From contig NZ_SDHW01000003.1 of NCBI RefSeq assembly GCF_004118265.1, positions 1 through 64,000 of the forward strand: 64,000 bases of DNA, read 5' to 3'. Both the position numbers and the translations under genes were made by a program. The notes below the pieces were generated by a model. That model searched no databases, was not told where the DNA came from, and saw nothing but the letters and a program-made list of their open reading frames with translations. Position 1 is the stretch's first letter, and each line of letters starts with the position of its first letter. This DNA is from Lacibacter luteus. Its GTDB lineage: Bacteria > Bacteroidota > Bacteroidia > Chitinophagales > Chitinophagaceae. Below, one piece after another: positions 42,664-51,124 of this stretch.

Positions 42664-43667
42664 CGGCGTTTCTACGATATGGCTGGATGGGTTTAATGTT
42701 CCTGTGTAGTATAACTATACAGGCGCAAAAAAAGATTATTGTCGACGCAAAAGGTAAAGGCGATTTTAAAACCATACAAGGTGCAATCAACAGTTTAAGT
42801 GATTCGGCTGCAACAGCCCGGATCATTTTTATTAAGAAGGGTGTTTACAAAGAGAAACTCTACATCGAAAAACACAATATTGTTTTTGAAGGCGAAGACA
42901 AAGCTTCAACTGTTATTACTGCAGCTATTGCAAGAGATGAATGGCGTTGCGAACACAACGACGATTGGGGCGTAGCAACAATGAACGTAAGCGGTAACGA
43001 CATCACCCTTAAAAATCTCAGCATCAACAATACCTACGGTTTCGACTATGTGCAGGATCGTGTGGTCAACTGTCCGCAGGATACCATCAACAAACAAAAA
43101 ACCATTTCACGTAACAGTCACCAGATGGCGTTGCGTACCATGCATTGTACAAGGTTAAAAGCCGTCAACTGTCATTTCAAAGCCTACGCAGGCGATACCG
43201 TAAGTCCTTGGGAAGTGGAGAATGGTTTGTGGTATTTTAAAGATTGTGTAATGGAAGGTGGTGTTGATTTTTATTGTCCTCGTGGATGGGCATGGGCCGA
43301 GAACTGTGAGTTTGTAGCACTCACCGGCAGTGCTGCTATCTGGCATGATGGATCGAGAAACAAAGATTCAAAAACAGTATTGCTCAATTGTCGCTTCAAA
43401 GGTTATGATGGTTTTTTACTGGGCCGCTATCATCGTGATGCACAGTTTTATCTCATCAACTGTTTGTTTGCCGATAACATGAAAGATGCTGCTATATACA
43501 AAGCAGGAGCAAACAATCTGCAATGGGGCGAACGGATTTTTTATTACAACTGTATACGCAAAGCCGGCAATTACCGCTGGTTTGCCAATAATATTTCGAA
43601 GGATTTAGTTGATATGATCACAGTGCAATGGGTTTTCGGCAATCGCTGGAAACCGATTGCATCCTAA
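42660..43667 (+). CDS. Divergent pectinesterase-like protein (CE8)
   Basis: This is a 335-residue beta-helix protein of the CE8 type: I-V-D-A-K-G-K-G-D-F-K-T-I-Q-G-A-I, then S-H-Q-M-A-L-R, and G-G-V-D-F-Y with the nucleophile. Two usual motifs are altered: A-G-D-T replaces Q-D-T, and L-G-R-Y-H replaces L-G-R-P-W. The start is uncertain. GTG at 42660 overlaps the previous stop as GTGA and gives a normal signal peptide; ATG at 42633 lies further inside GH105, and ATG at 42687 is later. It may recognise an unusual methylated or acetylated uronate. Confidence 0.85.
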   Translation: MTAFLRYGWMGLMFLCSITIQAQKKIIVDAKGKGDFKTIQGAINSLSDSAATARIIFIKKGVYKEKLYIEKHNIVFEGEDKASTVITAAIARDEWRCEHNDDWGVATMNVSGNDITLKNLSINNTYGFDYVQDRVVNCPQDTINKQKTISRNSHQMALRTMHCTRLKAVNCHFKAYAGDTVSPWEVENGLWYFKDCVMEGGVDFYCPRGWAWAENCEFVALTGSAAIWHDGSRNKDSKTVLLNCRFKGYDGFLLGRYHRDAQFYLINCLFADNMKDAAIYKAGANNLQWGERIFYYNCIRKAGNYRWFANNISKDLVDMITVQWVFGNRWKPIAS

Positions 43668-43723
43668 CAAACCATAAAACAGGCATCGGTGCAAACCGGT
43701 GTAGCAAAACAATCGATAACGTT

Positions 43724-45241
43724 ATGCAATTAACGAGAGAAGCGTGCAAACAATTGCAATCAAAAACCGGTCTGCAGGTTCCTGCCGATCATTTATTGGA
43801 ACTGCCTGAAAAAGTTCTGCAGTTTGGTACCGGCGTATTGCTGCGAGCATTACCGGATTATTTTATTGACAAAGCCAATAAACAAGGCATCTTTAACGGG
43901 CGCATTGTTGTAGTAAAGTCAACCGAAAGCGACAGCACCGCATTTGATATGCAAAACGGATTGTACACAGTTTGTGTACGGGGTATTGAAAGCGGCAAAA
44001 GCGTTGAAGAGAATATCATTAACGCATCTGTAAGCCGTGTATTGAGTGCAAAAAGTGAATGGCAGATCATTTTGAAATGTGCGTACAATCCCGATCTGAA
44101 AGTTGTGATCTCGAACACAACAGAAGTAGGTATCCAGTTAGTGGAAGATAATATCCAGGCCGACCCGCCAATTTCATTTCCCGGAAAATTATTGGCGTTT
44201 TTATACGAACGTTTTAAAGCGTTTGGCGGTACACCCGAAAGCGGACTGGTGATTGTTCCTACCGAACTCATTACCGACAACGGCACCAAACTCGAAAGCA
44301 TTGTACTGGAGCTTGCACATCTTAATAAACTCGAATTTGCATTTATTGAATGGCTGGAGCAACACAATACTTTTTGCAATTCGTTGGTAGATCGTATTGT
44401 GCCGGGCAAACCCAATGCAGCCGAACTAAAAAAACTGGAAGATGAATTAGGTTATGCCGATAATCTTTTAACCATGAGCGAAGTGTTTCGCCTCTGGGCT
44501 ATTGAAGGTGATGAAAAAGTAAAAGAAACATTATCGTTTGCACAGGTTGATACTGCAGTGGTAATTACTCCCGACATTACTTTGTTTAAAGAGTTGAAAT
44601 TACGTTTGCTCAACGGCACACATACCTTCAACTGTGGCATTTCATTTTTAGGTGGTTTTAATATTACACGTGAGGTAGTGCAGGACGATGTATTTGGGCG
44701 TTTTACAAAAGAGTTGATGCACAAAGAAATTGCGCCATCCATTCCCTTCGATATTCCGGTAAAACAAAAAGAAGATTTTGCCAACAGTACGTTCGATCGC
44801 TTTTGTAATCCGGCAATCGATCACCAACTGTTGAGTATTACTGTGCAGTACACATCAAAAATGAAGATGCGTAATCTGCCGCTTATTCAACGTCATTACG
44901 AATTAAGCAGCAATGCGCCTTTGCGTATGGCTGCAGGTTTTGCGGCTTTCCTGCTATTTATGAAAGTAACACGTAAAGACGGGAATAAATACTTTGGTGA
45001 ACGTGATGGCGTAGAGTATGAAATTAAAGACGATAGTGCTGCTTACTTCTACGAAGTATGGCAACAGCACGAAGCTGCTGCAGTACCTGCAGTAGTTATG
45101 CAAAACACCGCATTGTGGGAAGTGGATCTTACAGCATATCCAGGTTTCTTACGTGCCGTTGAAGAGCAGCTGAACAGCATGCTTACCAAAGGTGTTGCAC
45201 AAACCGTAGCCGAACTGGAACAGGCAAGTGTAACGTTGTAA
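43724..45241 (+). CDS. uxaB: Tagaturonate reductase (altronate oxidoreductase)
   Basis: This is a 505-residue polyol-type dehydrogenase of the mannitol-dehydrogenase family that reduces D-tagaturonate to D-altronate with NADH. Visible are V-L-Q-F-G-T-G-V-L-L-R-A (nucleotide-binding turn, about 31), I-S-N-T-T-E-V-G-I (about 125), P-T-E-L-I-T-D-N-G and V-D-R-I-V-P-G (about 255). The catalytic lysine/asparagine region has L-L-N-G-T-H-T-F. The ATG at 43724 is chosen, since the longer frame from 43628 overlaps CE8. It follows the CE8 gene directly and precedes uxaC. Confidence 0.92.
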   Translation: MQLTREACKQLQSKTGLQVPADHLLELPEKVLQFGTGVLLRALPDYFIDKANKQGIFNGRIVVVKSTESDSTAFDMQNGLYTVCVRGIESGKSVEENIINASVSRVLSAKSEWQIILKCAYNPDLKVVISNTTEVGIQLVEDNIQADPPISFPGKLLAFLYERFKAFGGTPESGLVIVPTELITDNGTKLESIVLELAHLNKLEFAFIEWLEQHNTFCNSLVDRIVPGKPNAAELKKLEDELGYADNLLTMSEVFRLWAIEGDEKVKETLSFAQVDTAVVITPDITLFKELKLRLLNGTHTFNCGISFLGGFNITREVVQDDVFGRFTKELMHKEIAPSIPFDIPVKQKEDFANSTFDRFCNPAIDHQLLSITVQYTSKMKMRNLPLIQRHYELSSNAPLRMAAGFAAFLLFMKVTRKDGNKYFGERDGVEYEIKDDSAAYFYEVWQQHEAAAVPAVVMQNTALWEVDLTAYPGFLRAVEEQLNSMLTKGVAQTVAELEQASVTL

Positions 45242-45250
45242 TTGTTCATC

Positions 45251-45266
45251 GCTGCAGTAATGCAGC
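45251..45266. repeat. Small hairpin between uxaB and uxaC
   Basis: GCTGCA pairs with TGCAGC around GTAA. There is no T-run, so it is not a terminator. It may stabilise or process the operon mRNA. Confidence 0.3.
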
Positions 45267-45289
45267 ATTAGCTAAAAGGAAACAAACAC

Positions 45290-46732
45290 ATGAAACAGTT
45301 TTTGAACGAAGATTTTTTACTGCAAAGTAAAACAGCACAGCGTCTCTATCACGAGTACGCAAAGCAAATGCCTATCATCGATTATCATAACCATTTGTTA
45401 CCCGACCAGGTGGCAAACAATATCAACTTTGAAAATCTTACACAAGTATGGTTGTATGGCGATCACTACAAATGGAGAGCCATGCGTACCAATGGTGTGA
45501 ATGAAAATTTTATTACCGGTACTGCAAGTGATTGGGAAAAGTTTGAACAATGGGCTGCTACTGTTCCTTACACGTTACGTAATCCATTATATCATTGGAC
45601 GCATCTTGAACTGCAACGCTATTTCAACATCAACGAAGTATTGAATGCAGACAGTGCTAAACGTATTTATGAGGATGCCACTGCACAATTACAGCATGCA
45701 TCGCACAATGTGCAGGGTTTGTTGCAAAAGATGAATGTAAAACTCATTTGCACAACAGATGATCCTGTTGATGATCTGAAATACCATCAGCAACACAGGG
45801 CACAAGGTGGCTTCACCAAAATGAATCCTGCTTTTCGTCCCGATAAAGCAATGAATGTAGATGATACCATCAGCTTCAACAATTATCTCACCTTATTGGA
45901 AAAAGCTGCTGATACTTCTATCAGCACCTTCAACGATTATTTAGCAGCGTTGAAAAAGCGTCATGATTATTTTGCAGAAAATGGTTGTGCTGTTTCTGAT
46001 CATGGGTTGGAAGAGATCTATGCAGAAGATTATACACAAACAGAGATCGTTGGCATTTTTGCACAGGTACGCAGTGGCGGCAACTTAACACTCGAAGAAA
46101 AGAAAAAATTCAAGAGTGCCATGCTGGTGATCTTTGCTGAATGGGATCATGAAAAAGGTTGGGTGCAACAATATCATCTTGGTGCATTGCGTAATAACAA
46201 TAGTCGTATGTTAAAGCAATTAGGCCCTGATACTGGCTGGGACAGCATCGGCGATTTTTCACAGGCACGTGCTTTATCAAAATTCCTGAATCGTTTAGAT
46301 ACAAATGATAAACTGGCGAAGACCATTATTTACAATTTGAATCCTGCCGATAATGAATTGTTCGCAACCATGATCGGTAACTTCAACGATGGTTCTGTTG
46401 CAGGTAAAGTGCAATGGGGCAGCGGCTGGTGGTTCCTCGATCAGAAAGATGGTATGATCAAACAAATCAACGCACTCAGCAACATGGGCTTGCTCAGTCG
46501 CTTTGTTGGTATGTTAACCGATAGCCGTAGTTTCCTTTCGTTCCCACGCCACGAATATTTCCGTCGCATACTTTGTAATATGTATGGCGAAGAAGTAGAG
46601 AATGGTGAATTGCCGAACGATATTGATCTTATTGGTAAAACCATTCAGGATATTTGCTACAACAACGCAAAAGAATATTTCAATTTGCAGCATCTCGATG
46701 CTGTACAAACAGCAACTACTAATAAACTATAA
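45290..46732 (+). CDS. uxaC: Glucuronate/galacturonate isomerase
   Basis: This is a 480-residue uronate isomerase of the amidohydrolase-like superfamily. It converts D-galacturonate to D-tagaturonate, the first cytoplasmic step, and also D-glucuronate to fructuronate. Family signs are M-P-I-I-D-Y-H-N-H-L-L-P near residue 25 (metal-binding His), I-C-T-T-D-D-P-V-D-D (about 157), Q-Y-H-L-G-A-L-R-N-N (about 297), and G-M-L-T-D-S-R-S-F-L-S-F-P-R-H-E-Y-F-R-R near the C-terminus. Length is normal. Confidence 0.95.
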   Translation: MKQFLNEDFLLQSKTAQRLYHEYAKQMPIIDYHNHLLPDQVANNINFENLTQVWLYGDHYKWRAMRTNGVNENFITGTASDWEKFEQWAATVPYTLRNPLYHWTHLELQRYFNINEVLNADSAKRIYEDATAQLQHASHNVQGLLQKMNVKLICTTDDPVDDLKYHQQHRAQGGFTKMNPAFRPDKAMNVDDTISFNNYLTLLEKAADTSISTFNDYLAALKKRHDYFAENGCAVSDHGLEEIYAEDYTQTEIVGIFAQVRSGGNLTLEEKKKFKSAMLVIFAEWDHEKGWVQQYHLGALRNNNSRMLKQLGPDTGWDSIGDFSQARALSKFLNRLDTNDKLAKTIIYNLNPADNELFATMIGNFNDGSVAGKVQWGSGWWFLDQKDGMIKQINALSNMGLLSRFVGMLTDSRSFLSFPRHEYFRRILCNMYGEEVENGELPNDIDLIGKTIQDICYNNAKEYFNLQHLDAVQTATTNKL

Positions 46733-46743
46733 TTAAGAACAAA

Positions 46744-47508
46744 ATGCAAACATTGGATCTATTTAATCTCGCAGGTAAAACCGCAGTAGTAACAGGTTGC
46801 GATACCGGTTTAGGTATGGGTATGGCAACAGCTTTGGCCGAAGCCGGTGCAGACATCATCGGCGCATCAATCGTTGAAGATTACAGCGATGTAAAAGCTG
46901 CAGTTGAAGCTACGGGAAGAAAATTCACCTATCACCGTGTTGATATTTCAAACAGAGAAGCATTGTATGCTTTCATCAATAAAGTAAAAGCAGAAAACGA
47001 ACGCATCGATATTCTTGTAAACAACGCCGGTATCATTATGCGTAAACCTGCTGCTGAACATCCTGATGAATATTGGGATAAAGTGGTTGACATTAACCTC
47101 AACGCACAATTCATCCTCGGTCGTGAGTTTGGAAAACATATGATTGAAAAAGGCGGTGGTAAGATTATCTTTACCTGTTCGTTGCTGAGCTTCCAGGGTG
47201 GTATTAATGTACCTGGGTACACTGCAACAAAATCTGCCGTTGCCGGTTTGGTGCGTGCATTTGGTAATGAGTGGGGAAGCAAAGGTGTTTGTGTAAATGG
47301 TATTGCTCCCGGTTATATCGCAACCAATAACACACAGGCTTTGCGTGAAGATGCAGACAGAAGCAAAGCAATTCTTGAACGTATTCCTGTTGGTCGCTGG
47401 GGTGTACCTGCCGACTTTAAAGGACCGGTTACTTTCCTTGCATCATCAGCATCAGATTATGTAAACGGAACTGTGTTGTTTGTTGATGGTGGATGGATGG
47501 CACGTTAA
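46744..47508 (+). CDS. kduD: 2-dehydro-3-deoxy-D-gluconate 5-dehydrogenase (KduD-type SDR)
   Basis: This is a 254-residue classical short-chain dehydrogenase. The cofactor motif T-G-C-D-T-G-L-G-M-G is near residue 18, N-N-A-G is near 92, serine is in T-C-S-L-L-S, and the catalytic pair is Y-T-A-T-K. It reduces 2,5-diketo-3-deoxygluconate, made by KduI, to KDG. It sits directly upstream of kduI. The KduD-specific L-F-N-L-A-G-K-T-A-V-V-T-G start is present. Confidence 0.93.
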   Translation: MQTLDLFNLAGKTAVVTGCDTGLGMGMATALAEAGADIIGASIVEDYSDVKAAVEATGRKFTYHRVDISNREALYAFINKVKAENERIDILVNNAGIIMRKPAAEHPDEYWDKVVDINLNAQFILGREFGKHMIEKGGGKIIFTCSLLSFQGGINVPGYTATKSAVAGLVRAFGNEWGSKGVCVNGIAPGYIATNNTQALREDADRSKAILERIPVGRWGVPADFKGPVTFLASSASDYVNGTVLFVDGGWMAR

Positions 47509-47555
47509 TACAAGCCGATAGTTAATAGTAATTAGTCATTAGTAATAAGAAAGAC

Positions 47556-48461
47556 ATGGCAACGAAAAAAATAAAAGCTCCGGCAGTTCAATTAAAAGAT
47601 TACAACAGCAACACTTACATGGATGGCGATATGGAAGTTCGTTTTGCTGTTGGGCCGGAAGAAACAAAAGGCTTCAATACACAACAACTCATCGATAATT
47701 TTTTGGTGAAGGATCTCATGGTGGCCGATAAATTGAAACTCGTGTATTCGCATTATGATCGTGTGATCATTGGTGGTGCAGTACCGGTTGCAAAAGCGAT
47801 CACACTCAGCAATCATCCCGAATTAAGAGCGGAATATTTTTTAGAAAGAAGAGAACTCGGCATCATCAATATTGGTGGTAAAGGAACAATTACTGCTGAT
47901 GGTAAGAAGTATGATCTCGAAAAACTTTCTTGTCTCTACCTCGGTAAAGGAACACAGAAAGTAAGTTTTGCTTCAGCATCGAAGAAGAATCCTGCTGTGT
48001 TTTATTTATTGTCGGCTCCTGCACATGCAACCTATCCAAATACATTGTACACAAAAGAACAGGCATCACCTGTTGAGTTGGGTGCAGTTGAAACAGCAAA
48101 TAAACGTACTGTTTATAAATACATTCACCTCGATGGTTTAAAAAGCTGTCAGTTGGTAATGGGTTTAACGGTGCTTGCGCCAGGTAGTGTATGGAATTCT
48201 ATTCCACCACACACACATACACGTCGTATGGAAGTGTATTTATACTTCGATTTACCCGAAGGACAACGTTTGTTCCACTTCATGGGCAACCCGATGGAAA
48301 CACGTCATTTGGTTATGACCAACAACGAAGCGGTGATCTCTGCTCCATGGAGCACACACTACGGTTGTGGTACTACCAACTATGGTTTCATTTGGGGAAT
48401 GGCAGGTGAAAATTTAGTGTACACCGATATGGATCCTGCTCCTGTTCCAACATTGAAATAG
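47556..48461 (+). CDS. kduI: 5-keto-4-deoxyuronate isomerase (DKI isomerase)
   Basis: This is a 301-residue cupin enzyme that isomerises 5-keto-4-deoxyuronate from unsaturated uronates to 2,5-diketo-3-deoxygluconate. The metal-binding histidines are in I-P-P-H-T-H-T-R-R-M-E-V-Y-L-Y-F (about 219-234), with the following glutamate. Y-L-G-K-G-T-Q-K-V-S-F precedes them. It is about 20 residues longer than the usual 278-280 because of an N-terminal extension; the ATG at 47556 is the only start in a suitable position. It lies 47 bases after kduD. Confidence 0.94.
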   Translation: MATKKIKAPAVQLKDYNSNTYMDGDMEVRFAVGPEETKGFNTQQLIDNFLVKDLMVADKLKLVYSHYDRVIIGGAVPVAKAITLSNHPELRAEYFLERRELGIINIGGKGTITADGKKYDLEKLSCLYLGKGTQKVSFASASKKNPAVFYLLSAPAHATYPNTLYTKEQASPVELGAVETANKRTVYKYIHLDGLKSCQLVMGLTVLAPGSVWNSIPPHTHTRRMEVYLYFDLPEGQRLFHFMGNPMETRHLVMTNNEAVISAPWSTHYGCGTTNYGFIWGMAGENLVYTDMDPAPVPTLK

Positions 48462-48464
48462 GTT

Positions 48465-49505
48465 ATGAGTAAAGTGCTGTGTTTTGGTGAATTATTACTT
48501 CGATTACCGCCTGCCGACGGAGGTGAATGGTTGCGTGCCAACCAGGTGCCTGTGTTTGTTGGTGGTGCCGAATTAAATGTAGCCACTGCACTCGCTACCT
48601 GGCAAATGCCGGTAAAGTATTGCACAGCATTACCCGATAATATCATTACACGTGATATTATTTCTTTCCTGCAAACAAAGAACATCGATACATCACCCAT
48701 CATTCTTTCAGGTGAACGCATTGGTTTGTACTATTTGAAAGAAGGTGCGGACATGAAGAGTGAAGAGAATGTATTCGATCGCAAATATTCATCCTTCTCT
48801 ACACTGAGTATTGGCGTGGTGAACTGGGATGAAATTTTGAAAGATGTAAGCTGGTTTCATTTCAGTGCTATTGCACCTGCAGTAAGTGAAAAAGCAGCAG
48901 CGCTTTGTTTAGAAGCAGTGAAGGCAGCATCGCAACGCAACATTACCATTTCAGTTGATCTGAATTATCGTTCACTGTTGTGGAAGTATGGCAAGAAGCC
49001 CTGGGAAATTATGCCCGGTCTTGTAAAATATTGCGATGTGATCATGGGTAATGTATGGGCTGCAGAAACTTTGCTTGGCGTTTCTGTTGATGACAAACTG
49101 TTGGAGCCTCGCAGCAAAGAAGTGTTTCTGCAACATGCTACTTACACAGCAAAGCAGTTGTTCGATCGTTTTGCAAACTGTAAGTGGGTTGCCAATACAT
49201 TTCGATTTGATGCTGATGCGGGTAACATTCGTTACTATGCTGCACTCAATACAAAAACAGAACAGGCAGTTAGTCCGGTGTTTGCAACAGATGCTGTTGT
49301 TGACAAAGTAGGCAGTGGCGATTGTTTTATGGCAGGCCTCATCTACGGATTAAAATCGCAACAGGCATTGCAGGATGTCATTGGTTTTGCAGCCGCTGCT
49401 GCATTTGCCAAGCTGCACGAAAAAGGCGATTCAACACGAAACACAGTAGAACATATTCAACAAGTAAAAACAACATTCGAAACAAAACAAGTATCAATTA
49501 TTTAA
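48465..49505 (+). CDS. PfkB-family sugar kinase, KdgK-like (first copy)
   Basis: This is a 346-residue ribokinase-fold kinase. The N-terminal F-G-E-L-L-L-R-L-P and V-G-G-A-E-L-N-V-A-T-A-L match KDG kinases, and D-K-V-G-S-G-D-C-F holds the catalytic aspartate (about 285-293). S-V-D-L-N-Y-R-S-L-L-W also fits. It stands next to a second kinase gene; one may phosphorylate KDG and the other a related keto-deoxy sugar, or both may be KdgK isozymes. Only three bases separate it from kduI. Confidence 0.87.
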   Translation: MSKVLCFGELLLRLPPADGGEWLRANQVPVFVGGAELNVATALATWQMPVKYCTALPDNIITRDIISFLQTKNIDTSPIILSGERIGLYYLKEGADMKSEENVFDRKYSSFSTLSIGVVNWDEILKDVSWFHFSAIAPAVSEKAAALCLEAVKAASQRNITISVDLNYRSLLWKYGKKPWEIMPGLVKYCDVIMGNVWAAETLLGVSVDDKLLEPRSKEVFLQHATYTAKQLFDRFANCKWVANTFRFDADAGNIRYYAALNTKTEQAVSPVFATDAVVDKVGSGDCFMAGLIYGLKSQQALQDVIGFAAAAAFAKLHEKGDSTRNTVEHIQQVKTTFETKQVSII

Positions 49506-49529
49506 TCGTTAATAATTAAACCAATCTAT

Positions 49530-50555
49530 ATGTCGAAAAAAGTAGTAACACTCGGAGAGATTATGTTGCGTCTGTCAACTCCCGATTTCAAACGTTTTGT
49601 ACAAGCCGATACATTTGATATCACTTACGGTGGTGGAGAAGCAAACGTATCTGCTGCATTGTGTAACTATGGTTTGAATGGAACATTTGTTTCGAAAGTG
49701 CCTAACAATCCAATCGGTCAATCGGCCATTAATCATTTACGTCGTTATGGTGTAGATACACAGTTTGTAGCAAGAGGTGGTGATCGTTTAGGTATCTACT
49801 TCCTCGAAACAGGTGCATCAATGCGTGCATCGCAAGTAGTGTACGATCGTGCAGGTGCATCAATTGCAGAAGTGGAAGCAAGCGAATTTGATTGGGATAA
49901 AATTTTTGATGGTGCTGACTGGTTTCACACAACCGGTATCACACCTGCATTGAGCGATAAAGCGGCTGCTTTAACAGAAGCTGCATTGAAAGCTGCAAAA
50001 GCAAAAGGCATTACAACAAGTATCGATCTCAACTACCGCAAAAAATTGTGGAGCAAAGAAAAAGCGCAAAAGGTAATGACGCATCTCTGCCAATGGGTTG
50101 ATGTTTGTATCGGTAACGAAGAAGATGCGGAAACAACACTTGGCTTTAAACCCGGTGATACAGATGTTACAAAAGGTGAGCTTCACCTCGATGGCTTCCA
50201 GGATATCATGAAGCAGATGGTGGCGAAGTTTAATTTTAAATATGTTGCCTCATCACTCCGTGAAAGCTACAGTGCAAGTGATAATGGCTGGAGTGCATTG
50301 GTGTATGATGGTAAAGAATTCTATCACACAAAAAAATACAATGTACGTATTGTTGATCGTGTAGGTAGTGGCGATTCATTTGCAAGTGGTTTGATCTACG
50401 GTTTGGTAACCGGTATGCCAATGGGCGAAGCTGCTGAATTTGGTGTGGCTGCAAGTGCATTGAAACATACCATTCCGGGTGACCTCAACCACGCAACATT
50501 AGGTGATGTAAAAGACCTGATGAAAGGCGACGGCAGCGGACGGGTACAGAGATAA
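49530..50555 (+). CDS. kdgK: 2-keto-3-deoxygluconate kinase
   Basis: This is a 341-residue PfkB kinase that makes KDPG from KDG and ATP. Marks are T-L-G-E-I-M-L-R-L-S at the N-terminus, Y-G-G-G-E-A-N-V-S-A-A-L (about 32-43), S-I-D-L-N-Y-R-K-K-L-W (about 166) and D-R-V-G-S-G-D-S-F-A-S-G with the catalytic aspartate (about 275-286). It is closer to characterised KdgK proteins than its neighbour at 48465. It is followed by an intergenic hairpin and by the YhcH-family gene. Confidence 0.92.
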   Translation: MSKKVVTLGEIMLRLSTPDFKRFVQADTFDITYGGGEANVSAALCNYGLNGTFVSKVPNNPIGQSAINHLRRYGVDTQFVARGGDRLGIYFLETGASMRASQVVYDRAGASIAEVEASEFDWDKIFDGADWFHTTGITPALSDKAAALTEAALKAAKAKGITTSIDLNYRKKLWSKEKAQKVMTHLCQWVDVCIGNEEDAETTLGFKPGDTDVTKGELHLDGFQDIMKQMVAKFNFKYVASSLRESYSASDNGWSALVYDGKEFYHTKKYNVRIVDRVGSGDSFASGLIYGLVTGMPMGEAAEFGVAASALKHTIPGDLNHATLGDVKDLMKGDGSGRVQR

Positions 50556-50561
50556 TCAGTA

Positions 50562-50608
50562 ATGAGTGATGAATGATGAGGGGTCGCTACTCATTATTCA
50601 TCACTCAT
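50562..50608. repeat. Long imperfect hairpin (ATGAGTGATGAAT-type repeat)
   Basis: The 19-base arms 50562-50580 and 50590-50608 match at 18 positions around a 9-base loop. The words ATGAGTGATGAATG and CATTCATCACTC are simple-repeat-like. No T-run follows. It could be a dispersed intergenic hairpin repeat that modulates operon mRNA. Confidence 0.6.
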
Positions 50609-50632
50609 CATTCATTCATATAATTCACAACG

Positions 50633-51082
50633 ATGATCATAGATACAATTCAGAATGCACACAAATACTTCAGCGTACACCCGTTGTTCGCAAAAGCATT
50701 TGAATACATTCAACAAACCGACCTGGCAAATGCTGCCGATGGTAAGAGTGATATTGCTGAAGGTTTAAAAGCCATCATCAGCAATGCACCCGGTAAAACA
50801 AAAGAAACCAGCTTACAGAAATTTGAATGTCATAACAAAAACATCGACATTCAGCTTTGCATTAAAGGTGTTGAAACCATTGGCTGGAAGCCAAGAGAAA
50901 AATGTGTTACACCCAAAGGTGAATACAACGATGAAAAGGATGTGTTGTTTTACGATGATGCACCCGATATGTATTTCCAATTAACCGATGGACAGTTTGC
51001 GATCTTCTTTCCTGAAGATGTGCATGCACCGATGATCGGCGAAGGCGAGATCAAGAAATTAGTAATTAAAGTAAAAATCTAA
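50633..51082 (+). CDS. YhcH/YjgK/YiaL family protein
   Basis: This is a 149-residue cupin-like protein of the DUF386 family. Typical features are A-F-E-Y-I-Q-Q-T-D-L, F-E-C-H-N-K-N-I-D-I-Q, G-W-K-P, F-A-I-F-F-P-E-D-V-H-A-P and K-L-V-I-K-V at the end. Relatives accompany sialic-acid and other sugar operons and may act as sugar anomerases. In this operon, between the KDG kinase and KDPG aldolase, a role in balancing anomers of a keto-deoxy sugar is possible but unproven. Confidence 0.88.
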   Translation: MIIDTIQNAHKYFSVHPLFAKAFEYIQQTDLANAADGKSDIAEGLKAIISNAPGKTKETSLQKFECHNKNIDIQLCIKGVETIGWKPREKCVTPKGEYNDEKDVLFYDDAPDMYFQLTDGQFAIFFPEDVHAPMIGEGEIKKLVIKVKI

Positions 51083-51090
51083 TGACTGGC

Positions 51091-51108
51091 CCCGACATTC
51101 ATGTCGGG
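51091..51108. repeat. Palindrome CCCGACAT-TC-ATGTCGGG
   Basis: Perfect 8-base arms with a two-base loop lie between the YhcH and eda genes. There is no plus-strand T-run; on the minus strand it would precede rather than follow the T-run. It resembles a small dispersed palindromic repeat. Confidence 0.55.
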
Positions 51109-51124
51109 ATAAAAAATAAACACA

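Noticed and set aside
47509-47555. TTAATAGTAATTAGTCATTAGTAATAAG-type sequence (split here as short AT words) between kduD and kduI
   Set aside because: It is simple AT-rich repetition with no stable stem.
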